From NCBI GenBank assembly GCA_035048495.1, contig CM068540.1, positions 10,090,829 through 10,154,828 of the forward strand: a stretch of 64,000 bases of DNA, in the 5' to 3' direction. Made by a program: the position numbers and the translations under genes. The notes beneath the pieces were generated by a model. It ran no database searches. It saw only the letters and a program-made list of their open reading frames with translations, and had not been told where the DNA came from. Source of the DNA: Euptelea pleiosperma. Taxonomy: Eukaryota; Streptophyta; Magnoliopsida; Ranunculales; Eupteleaceae. This document shows, in pieces, positions 54,841 to 64,000 of this stretch. Position 1 is the stretch's first letter, and every line of letters starts with the position of its first letter.

Positions 54841-56652
54841 ATTGGGAGAATATTTTTTTGCATGGATTGGGGCCCACATCTTTAAGATATGCATGAATAA
54901 ACGGTTTTCAAAAAAGAGAAAGGGGGGGGGGGTTACCAAGAAAGGAGAGTGCTGCCCATATAAATAGGGAGGAAACCCTACCTCTCTTTTCTCTTCTCCC
55001 CACGTTCCTTCTCTCTCCTCTCTTCCCACTCTAAGCCGTCAACCCCTCTTCCATTCCTCTGAATTCCCCAAGCCGTTTGATCACAAGAAAAAAAGAAAAA
55101 AAAAAAAAGAAGAAGGAAAGTAGAAGAGGAAGAAGAAGAGGAGGATGGAGGATGAAGCCGTAAGGCTCATCTCCCCGATTGGATCGCTCTCCACCTTCGT
55201 TGAACGAGCTGCAGCCAGCAACAACTACCACACCTTGGCTGGACGTTCACACCCACCACCAGCAACACACTTGTTGGATTAGCAACCACCACGCCACCAT
55301 CTCACGCCGCCATCACCATCTCTACGGCCTGTTGCTGCTGCAACACTCTCTCTCACGCCCCTTTCTTCCAAAACCGTTACTTCACCGCCCCTCTCCAAAC
55401 CATCCAGCCGTTCTCTTCTCCTTTCCAAGCCGACCTCTCTTCACCGTCCCTCTCCCCCATCTCTTACACCCTCTCTCTCAGCCGTTTTCTCCCCCCTCTC
55501 ATCTTCTCTCTTCCGATTCAAAACCCTAGACACCCAAGCTCCAAAAAGGAGGAAGCTCTTGAGCTTCTCTCTAAAAAACCGTCACCCCTTTACCGTCCTT
55601 ACCCAAGAAAAACCCAGCAAAAGCAAAAAAAAAGAAGAAGAAGGAAGATCAAAAGAAGAAGAAGAAAAAGAAGGAGGAGGGAAGGACTCCCTCACCTATC
55701 CAAACCGTGGCCGTCCTCCTCCATCTCCTTCACCGCCACCTGTTGCTGTCACGGCCTGCAAGTTGTAGGCCATTAAACCTTGCTCCATCCACTGCCTATA
55801 ACGGCTCCCAACCACCTGCTTGTTCCGCCGTTGCAACCTCCATCTCCGATCAGCACGCTTCACAGCTCACCCCACAACTTACTGCTGGTTCTCCTTGAAC
55901 CGTTGATCCATAACCTGCTTCTCCACCGTGAAGCTCATACCTGCTACAACCACCTCACGTCTTCCTCATCTTGGGTTGGCTGTTCAGCAACCCATCGTCA
56001 TCTCTCACTAGCAAGCAGCCCAAGCCTCCAACTCCTGCAAATCCAAAAGAAAAACAAAAAAAAAAAAGGGAAGAGGAGAGAGGAGGTACGGTCTCTCTCT
56101 CTTGAGCAGGTGTTGCAACTTGCAAACATCAGCAAGTGCTGCCACCATACGCTTCAGCCACCCCCGGTAGGATCTCAACTTTCTCTCTCTAAATCAGTCT
56201 CCCTCTCTCTAGAATTTTTAATTTTCTCTCTCTAGATTTTTTAATGCTTAGGAGTCATCTTTAATGCTTTGTAACTAGTTCATCTTTCTTGGAATTGTAA
56301 GTTACTTTCAAGTTATTCAAATAAATAAAATTGTTTATTTCATGCAAAGTATTGTCTTTTATTCTGTGGTTGTTTCTTAAGTAGCTCAGGTCAATTTCTC
56401 TCTCTAAAAATCGCCAATAATTATTTTAAATCGATCATCATTCTCACCACTCCATCTTCTTAGTAAAAATTTCTGAGAAAAATTCGTCATTTCATGTTCA
56501 CTGCTTGCACAAACTAACCCCGAGTGCGGATCGACATCCGACACGAATCCCTATACAAATCTATCAATTTTGCAGGATAATCGGATAAAAATTACAAATC
56601 TTGTTGATTCTAGGGTTTCCGTAATCAACGACGCGGGAAAATCCTACTTTCA
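54841..56652 (+). mobile_element. A2 5' LTR, 5'-truncated
   Basis: This is an LTR leader with TATA box TATAAATA (54959-54966), pyrimidine-rich sequence, a purine block (55079-55145), donor-like GGTAGG (GT at 56167), AATAAA (56320-56325), the conserved end hairpin (near 56525), acceptor-like TTTTGCAG (ends 56575), and an end at CTACTTTCA followed by the primer site. The expected TGATATTCGC start and U3 are missing; it joins D1 at about 54840, so a deletion or recombination is likely. Confidence 0.75.
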
Positions 56653-56654
56653 AA

Positions 56655-56672
56655 TGGCGCCGCTACCGCTCG
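56655..56672 (+). other. A2 primer-binding site (tRNA-Asp type)
   Basis: TGGCGCCGCTACCG, two bases after the LTR end. Confidence 0.8.
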
Positions 56673-58497
56673 GGTGTACGGGAGTGCGAAAAAGGACGTA
56701 AAGACGGAATTGGAAAGTTACTGAAGAGAAAAGCTGCTCAATTTGGACAGCCTGACCTTTCTGGGAAACTTTCTATTTTTTGTTTTTAGTGATTTTTAGC
56801 AGTTTTTAAATTACTATTTTTAATGCCTCGGAAGGCCGAGTGCAATTTGTAATAATTTAGGAATTTTACAGCTTTCCATATAACTGCTAGATCTTGTTCT
56901 AGGGTTTTTTAGAAACCCTAGATTAAGTGGAAAATAACAAAAAAATTCAAAAAAATCAAAATTCAAAAAAATTAGGGTTTTATATTCTGCAGATTTTTAG
57001 AAATCACCAATCAAGGATTTGCAATTTTTGGAAAGATTCCAAAATCTTGAAACTCTGCTTAATTAGGGTTTCCCCTCTTAGAAGTTTCCTCTTTAGAAGA
57101 ATTTCTAATTTTAGAAATCTTCCGAATTTGAAAAAGTCTGCAAAAGGAAACACCCCAAATTTAGCAGAATTTCAATTTTGAGAAATTTCCTAAAATTGTA
57201 AGGGATCTCGCAATCAAATCTTTCTTGGAAGATCTCCACCATTCGGGAACCTTTCCAATCTAGGTATTTTCTAATCTGGAAATTCCTAAATTTTAACCCA
57301 TCTCGAATTTGGAAACTAATTCAAAAACTTGCCTAAATCTAGTGCTTGTTCAGTGAACCCTAAAAAGGCAAGGATCTTCCAAATAGAACTCCAAATACCT
57401 AGACCGTGCGATCTAACTGTTTCTGCAGGAACACGATCCAGTGTGGGTAGGGAGCGAAAGCTCAAAGAGGTGGAGTCGGGCCCAAGCCCATTAGGATACC
57501 CCTCCCTAACCCACGGAGGCGACCCCGTGGCGTGGCCCACGGGAGGTAAGTCCCTATCCTCGCCTTGAGTGCGATACGGTGCTATTGGGTGCATCATTGC
57601 CGCTTGTCTATTTGCTTTCGCATTCATATTACTTGACTTGCATGGCGTGGCCGTTAATCAATCAACTCTAAGAGAGTAGACCCAGCTCCAAATTAAAACT
57701 GGTGGGATTTCATCACCCACCTCATCATTCTAACTGATTTGATCCCGAGGCTCCATTTAATCAAAAAGAATCAAGAAGTAGAGCCAATTAGCCCGGTGTT
57801 CGAGGAAAAATCCACTCAAAGCGAACCCGCTTAAACATCCAATCGAAATAAGACCACGAGCGTGGGTCCCTGTTATCTAATACACCCATAAGTCCCTGCT
57901 ACTTAAGTACACTGAGCTCGACGTGGCATCTTGGACTATTCGACGATTAGTTGCGTGTGGACTAGCAACATGCATCAACCCTAGCTTAACCTGAGGGAAT
58001 ACTCTTCTTATCCACTTGACCAATCCGGTTAGTCTGGGACGTACTTAAGTCAGCCATTGTGCCGCACGTCTGTCTAGGCTTCGGATTGCCTTGTTGTTAA
58101 TTAGAGTTAGTACTAAAGGATTCGCTCTGAAGAGTATAGCCTGGTGAGAACCTCTGAGTGCAAAATAGTTAGTCCGACGGTTAAAAGATAAACCAGTGGT
58201 CCGCCCACTGTCATAATCTACTCTAGCCCCAAAACTAACAAAGATAATTCCTAAAATACATCCTGATTGCTTACAATAGGATTATCTGTGCTTGGTGTGC
58301 ACCATTTAGGATAGTGTTCCTCTCTGGCAACTTTTTGCCAAGTATAGAGCTTCCCTCCTCAGCGTATGCCCATTTGGACTCGTCCGAACAAACGCTTGAT
58401 TCGATCTGAGAATCACGTACCTACAGTGGATCCTCTACTGAATTCTTCCCCATCTCTTTCCCCACCCGCCTCCCCCAGTACTACTACCTTTGTAGTC
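56673..58497 (+). other. A2 untranslated leader
   Basis: Collinear with the N4 leader: CCTCGGAAGGCCGAG, GAGCGAAAGCTC, hairpin CCCGTGG/CCACGGG followed by AGGTAAGT (GT at 57546), CAGTGG-TCCGC-CCACTG, and TGGCAAC-TTTT-TGCCA (58326-58341). TTTGTAG just before the gag ATG (58491-58497) could act as an acceptor for a donor in the leader; this is inference. Confidence 0.7.
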
Positions 58498-60692
58498 ATG
58501 GCAGTCGAACAACCTCTTATCGAGACGTTCGCCCCTATCTCTGCTAATCTGCCCACTTGCATTATTCTCCCACCTACTACGGCGGTATAATTTGAGATCA
58601 GGCCATAGACGATCCAACTACCTTTCGTGGTCTCCCAAGAGAAGACCCATATTCCCATATTAGGGAATTCCAACATGTCATCCTACTTTTCAAGAATCAG
58701 AACCTTGATGATGACAATGTGCGTCTGCGAGTTTTCCCATTCTCGCTCAAAGACTGAGCCTCAGATTGGCTCTACTCCTCACCCGCTGATTCAATCAGCA
58801 GTTGGAAAGAATTGGTGGGCAAATTCATGTCTAAATTCTACCCCATGACTCGGACCAACCAAATGAAGCAACTCATCCAGGACTTTCAACAGAAGTCCGA
58901 TGAGAAATTTTTCGAAGCGTGGGATAGATTCCAAGACTACCTGACTAAGTGTCCCCACCATAGCATCGACAAGGGAAATCTTGTCCATGTCTTCTACAAG
59001 GGACTTATTGATGAGTCCCGGACCATGGTAGAGTCAATGTGCCAAGGAAAATTCCTACACCAAACTCCGACCAATGCATACAAATTCTTGGGAGAGTTAG
59101 GAGAAGACTCTCAACATTAGACGACTGACTCAGAGTTTAGTCGAACCACTTCGGTCTAAAGGACAACCAAGGGACATGATGCTACAGCTGATACTGAGCT
59201 TCGATCTGTCATTCAAGAGTTGAGCAAGTCAGTCTCGGCACTGGCTGTGTCAGTACAAAAGCCTACTCAATAATCCACCCCAGTCATGCATGTGGGACAC
59301 GAGAACCCTATAGAATCCTGCACCCTTTGTCTGCAAACCTCCCATACTACTGAGCATTGTCCTTTGAATGAATGATGGTCTAATCCTCTTCAGGAAGAAG
59401 TTTGTGCTTTTAGCACATACAAACCACCCACTCAGAACTCGTATAGTCAATCTTATCATCCTGACATGAGAAATCACCCTAACTTCTCTTGGAGACCTCA
59501 GTCTACTCAACCGCCAGCTCAACCTCCGCGTCAACCTCAGGGCATGTATCCCCCTGGGTTCAATCAACCCACTAGGCAATTCAATCAGGGTCAGTACCAG
59601 CAAAGTCAGTACCCGTCTACTCAGAACCAGCAGTTCCAACAGGGTCAATACTCTGGACAACAGAGCACATTTCAGAATCAGCAAAGAGTTCCCCAGAACT
59701 TTCAGAACCAACAGATTGTCCCAACTAATTCTTCCGCCTATAACTATAATGCCCCGATGAGCTCGAGTCGCGAATTGGTGCCTCAGCTCCCATTAGCTGC
59801 TCCCCAACAGTCGGTCCCCAAACCCGGTATCGAGGACCTTCTAGCTCAACTCATTACTCAATCTATGCAACGCCTAGAGCAACAGCAACAGCAATCCATG
59901 CTTCGTCTAGAGCAACGTCTAGGTAACTTAGAAGCTGAGAAAGCTAAGGGGATCTTTCCTAGCCAACCCATTGCCAACCCTAAAGGAAATGCCAAAGGGG
60001 CAGTATATGAGATCGGATCCCAATCTCAAAGCCAGAATGAGAACTATCAAGGGGAGGTGCAAGCTGTAACCACCCTACGATCTGGAAAAACTGTGGACAT
60101 GGGAGTACAACCACCGCTGGTGCCATCTCCAGCACCCATCACTTGTACAGAGGAAACTAATATCAATCCTACCTCTGCTTCTTCTACTTCTGCACCAACA
60201 TCAGATATCCCTGTGCAGAAATCGAAGGCTAAAGACAAATCCATTTGTCGAGTAAAGCCTCCCTTCCCGGACAGACTTGTCCAAGATAAGCGAGATCAAC
60301 AATTCTCAGAGATCTTAGATGTCTTTAAAGACGTCCAGATCAATATCCAATTCCTTTCTGCTATCAAGCAAATCCCTTCTTATGCCAAATTCCTCAAGGA
60401 CTTGTGCACAGTTAAGCGGCGTACGCATGTACCCAAGGCTACCTTCTTGGTCGAAAAAGCTACTGCGTTCATTCAACGCAACAGTGTGATCAAACACAAG
60501 GATCCAGGTAGCCCAACTGTCCAATGTGAAATTAGAGACAACTTTAGCTGCACTGCCTTGCTAGATTTAGGGGCTAGCGTTAACCTCATACCATTCTCGG
60601 TATATCAGCAGTTAGGACTGAAAGATATGAAGCCTACCAATGTCACCCTGAAATTGGCTGATCAGTCCATCAAGATTCCAAGGAATTATTGA
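58498..60692 (+). pseudogene. gag-pro: A2 gag and protease N-terminal half
   Basis: Starts M-A-V-E-Q-P-L-I-E-T (ATG 58498). A retrotransposon capsid-type domain (58812-59117) would form the particle. A CCHC zinc knuckle (C-x2-C-x4-H-x4-C, 59319-59360) would bind RNA. A Gln/Asn/Tyr-rich tail (about 59500-59730), a Gln-rich coiled-coil-like segment (59850-59945) and the protease active site L-D-L-G-A (Asp 60564-60566) follow. Breaks include TAA 58588-58590, TAG 59118-59120, TAA 59157-59159, TAA 59271-59273 and TGA near 59368. A two-base deletion near 60682 (CCAAGGAA against CCAAGAGGAA in A1) ends the frame. Confidence 0.85.
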
Positions 60693-63490
60693 AGATGTCC
60701 TAGTAAAAGTCGCTGACTTTTATTATCCTGTGGACTTTATCATTCTCGACACCGAGCCGTGTCAGGATAACCGCATTTCAGTCATCTTAGGCCGTCCATT
60801 CCTTGCCACCGCGAACGCACACATCGGGTGTCGGGACGGAAACATGTCCATTGCTTTCGGTAACCTCAAAGCTGAGGTCAATATCTTTCGTTTAATGCAA
60901 CAAGATGCCGATCGCGAAGTGACTGATGAAATGTGTGCCGTTGAGAGTCTAATCCCGGACTCCACCGAAGATATTCTTAAGCAGTGTCTAGAACACTTTG
61001 GAGCTGACTTTGCAACAAAGTCAGCTATTTCTGATCTCAATGATCTTTTGGAGACTGCTCCACTGATAGAGATCCCCGCTCCACTCATCGAGTTTGAGCC
61101 TCTAATAACCATGGCCAGAGAACCTATCCTTCCTTTACCTACTGAAGTCAAACCTCTTCAATCCGTGTCTTCTGTGACACCTACTTCAACTCCCTCTGCT
61201 CCGACATTGGAGCTTAAGCCTCTTCCCACAGATCTTTCCTATGCCTATCTTGGTCCTAAGGAAACCTACCCTGTCATTATTGCTTCCGCTTTGTCTACGA
61301 GTGAACGTAAGAAACTTCTCGAGTTGCTCAACGAGCACAAATCTGCGATAGGTTGGACTATAGATGATATTCGAGGCATAGACCCCTCGGTGTGCCAACA
61401 TCTCATCTACCTCGAGGATGAATCCAAAACCTCTCGAGAACACCAGAGGAGGTTGAACCCCATCTTGAGGGATGTAGTCCGGGACGAGGTCCTTAAACTG
61501 TTAGATGCGGGTATCATTTACCCCATCTTCGATAGCAAATGGGTGAGTCCTATTCATGTCGTCCCTAAAAAGGCAGGATTCACAGTTGTGGAAAATAAGA
61601 ACAAGGAAATGGTAACCTAGCGCCTGAAGAAAGGGTGGAGAGTCTGCATCGATTACCGACGACTCAACACCAACACTAGGAAAGACCATTTTCCTTTACC
61701 CTTCATAGACCAAATGTTGGAGAGACTAGCAGGTCACTCCTATTACTGCTTCCTCGATGGTTACTCAGGGTATAATCAAATACCCATCGCCCCTGAGGAT
61801 CACGAGAAGACAACTTTCACCTATCCCTTTGGCACTTTTGCCTACAAGCGCTTGCCATTTGGCCTCTGCAATGCACCCGCGACCTTTCAAAGGTGTATGA
61901 TGAGCATATTCTCTGACATGGTGGAAAAATTCCTTGAAGTCTTTATGGATGACTTCTCAGTCTTTGGGTCATCCTTTGATGACTGTCTGAACCATCTAGG
62001 GCTTGTACTTCACCGTTGTCAAGACAAGCGACTTGTCCTCAATTGGGAGAAATGCCACTTCATGGTAAAGAAAGGCATAGTTCTGGGACATGTCATTTTC
62101 CATCAGGGCATTGAGGTCGACAAAGCTAAAATCGATATCATCTCGACCTTGCCCATTCCTAAGTCCGTATGTGACATCCGATCCTTTTTGGGACACGGAG
62201 GATTCTATAGGCGATTCATCAAGGACTTCTCTCAAATCACTCGACCACTGTCCCATCTCTTGGCTAAAGATAGTCCTTTCGACTTTAATGCTGACTGTGT
62301 CAAGGCATTCGAGCGTCTCAAATCTGAGCTCACTACTGCGCCCATTATCCGTCCCCCGGACTGGACTCTACCTTTTGAGGTAATGTGCGATGCTTCTGAC
62401 TACGCTTTAGGAGCTGTTCTAAGGCAGAGAGTTGACAAAAGGTCACACGTGATCTACTACGCGAGCAAAACTCTCAACTCTGCCCAAATGAATTACTCCA
62501 CCACTAAGAAAGAACTCCTGGCGGTAGTCTTCGCCCTTGATAAATTCCGTCAGTACCTCTTAGCCACTAAGGTGGTCGTGTACACTGATCATGCAGCCCT
62601 TCGTTATCTCATGTCAAAAAAAGAAACTAAGCCTCGATTAATTCGCTGGATTCTCTTACTGTAGGAATTCGACCTCGAGATCAAGGATAAGAAAGGAACT
62701 GAGAATGTAGTGGCTGATCACTTGTCTAGATTGACTTTAGAGTCATCCTTCGACAACCAGCCCATCCATGAGACCTTTCCAGACGAACAACTGTTCGCTA
62801 TCTCTGTTAATCCTTGGTATGCTGACATTGTCACCTACCTTGTTACCGAAGAAATGCCTTCACACTGGTCAAAACAGGACAAAAGCCAATTCCTAGCAAG
62901 AGTTAAGTACTACTCTTGGGATGACCCTTATTTGTATAAATATTGTCCTGACCAGATCATTCGTCTCTGTGTCCCTGAGTCGGACCAACTCAATATCTTG
63001 TCCTCATGTCATGACCAACCTTGTGGTGGTCATTTCAGCACTAAGAAGACTGCAGAAAAAGTTCTGCAATGCGGATTCTACTGGCCCACATTATTTAAAG
63101 ATGCCCACATCTACAGCAAAACCTGTCCTAATTGCCAGCATCTAGGCTGCATCTCCCAGCGGAACATGATGCCACTAACTCCCATCCAGGTCGATGAAAT
63201 ATTTGACATTTGGGGCATCGACTTCATGGGCCCCTTTCCCGTTTCCTATGGTTTTGAGTACATTCTCCTTGTGGTAAACTATGTCTCCAAATGGATAGAA
63301 GCCATTCCCACCAAGACCAATGACCAAAAAGTAGTGGTCAAATTCCTAAAGGAGTTCATCTTCGCCCGATTCGGTGCCCCTAAGGCCATCATTAGTGATG
63401 GGGGCACCCATTTCTGTAATAGGATATTCGAGAAATTAATGAAAAAGTATGGCGTAACCCACAAGGTTGCCTTAGCTTATCATCCGCAGA
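60693..63490 (+). pseudogene. pol: A2 pol: protease C-half, RT, RNase H, truncated integrase
   Basis: One frame runs from the frameshift to the S8 junction, broken only by TAG 61618-61620 and TAG 62662-62664; A1 has CAG at both (5449-5451 and 6493-6495). RT has F-M-D-D at 61942-61953; RNase H and the integrase HHCC region and first two catalytic Asp (near 63220 and 63397) are present. The catalytic Glu and C-terminal domain are missing because S8 enters after Y-H-P-Q. It would have copied RNA into cDNA and integrated it. Confidence 0.93.
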
Positions 63491-64000
63491 TGAAAGTAGG
63501 GTTTTTCCGCGTCGTTGGTAACGGAAACCCTAATCTCAACACATTTTTGTAATTATCCGATTCTTTTTTTTACTCAAATCCTGCAAAAATCACAGGCTTG
63601 TACAGTGGCTCGTGTCGGATGTCGATCCGCACTCGGGGTTAGTTAGCGCGACTCATGAACATGCAATGACGGATTTTTATCAAGAAAACATGGAGAGGTG
63701 AGAATGATGATCGATTTAAAATAATTATTGGCGACTTTTAGAGAGAGAAATTTCCCACAAGTAATTAAGACGAGAATAAATTGAGAATAAGACTGAAAAC
63801 ACAATACTGCAAAATCAATTAAACTTTATTCAATCATAGTGCTTACAAACTATCTTTGTAGAAATTACTAAAAACTTGACTATAAAGCATTAAAATTCTA
63901 GAGAGATTTAGAGATAGAAATAAGAACTAGAGAGAGAAAGTGAGATAGAGAGAAGAATAGCTAGAGAGAGAAACTAGGGAGAGAACATAAAGAAAGGAGT
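63491..64000 (-). mobile_element. S8: family LTR, minus strand, continues past window
   Basis: Its minus-strand LTR end (CCCTACTTTCA at 63491) abuts GCAGA (63486-63490), the probable TSD. It shows the conserved end hairpin (near 63612), acceptor-like site (complement of CCTGCAAAAA, near 63581) and AATAAA on the minus strand (near 63830). Whether it is solo or complete cannot be seen. Confidence 0.85.

Larger units (their letters stand above)
54841..63490 (+). mobile_element. A2: gag-pol Athila-lineage element, integrase cut by S8
   Basis: Order: truncated 5' LTR, primer site (56655), leader, gag, protease, RT, RNase H and integrase up to 63490, where LTR S8 interrupts it. The remainder lies right of the window. 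Pol is closely similar to that of A1 and shares its leader with N4. It is dead through stops in gag, a frameshift in the protease, two TAG in RT/RNase H and the S8 insertion. Confidence 0.92.

Noticed and set aside
58366..58497. Upstream extension of the A2 gag frame to 58366
   Set aside because: The conserved start across A2, N2, N3 and N4 is the M-A-x-E-x-P-L methionine (58498 in A2); the upstream part matches leader sequence of N4.
1..64000. CRISPR arrays, bacterial operons, rRNA genes or host protein genes
   Set aside because: None seen; repeats are LTRs, microsatellites and one 190-bp array, and all protein-like frames except 37220-37366 belong to retrotransposons.

Overview
All of this window is repeat DNA from a flowering plant. 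It is a pile of nested LTR retrotransposons, mostly one Ty3/gypsy family of the Athila lineage. The evidence for a plant Athila family is the primer-binding site matching the 3' end of tRNA-Asp (TGGCGCCG...), very long LTRs, an Athila-type protease signature (DLGA), an FMDD reverse transcriptase, an integrase of HHCC plus DD35E type, and AAACCCTA-type plant leader sequence. I see no host gene, rRNA, complete tRNA or CRISPR array. The genus cannot be told from sequence alone. | The family LTR starts TGATATTCGC and ends (C)TACTTTCA. Element names used here: A1 and A2 carry gag-pol (A1 3808-11854, A2 about 54841-63490). N1-N4 are non-autonomous relatives without RT or integrase (N1 11855-13001; N2 14394-37213; N3 16828-32600, minus strand; N4 38475-53393). 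S0-S8 are solo or partial LTRs. D1 is an unrelated, chromovirus-like LTR (37354-38474 and 53394 to about 54840). | Layout: 1-3807 is LTR S1 nested in LTR S0, which interrupts the gag of A1. A1 pol follows, then a 1.9 kb 3' region and the A1 3' LTR, which ends at 11854 inside N1. After a (TA)n/poly-A junction come LTR piece S2 and the 5' LTR of N2. The N2 leader is split by the complete minus-strand N3 (TSD GATCA/TATCA). N3 is itself split by solo LTR S3 (TSD TGGAG), which contains solo LTR S4 (TSD ATGAG), and by solo LTR S5 in its 5' LTR (TSD ACTTG/ACTGG). N2 then resumes, is cut by solo LTR S6 (TSD CCTTA), and stops at 37213. D1 contains the youngest complete element, N4 (TSD GTAAG, near-identical LTRs), which holds solo LTR S7. 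D1 ends in a 190-bp tandem array. A2 follows, and its integrase is cut by LTR S8 at the right edge. | How the parts relate: A1 and A2 show what an autonomous member encoded (Gag, protease, RT, RNase H, integrase), though both are dead. N2, N3 and N4 share the family termini, tRNA-Asp site, leader and 3' region, but carry a different ~590-codon frame made only of Gag-tail and linker sequence. They would need proteins from A-type partners to move. The most unusual signals are a conserved GT-AG intron-like unit in the LTR that contains the poly(A) signal, a tRNA-like box A/box B module in U3, several palindromes with compensatory changes, and nonsense mutations that are almost all CAG to TAG.
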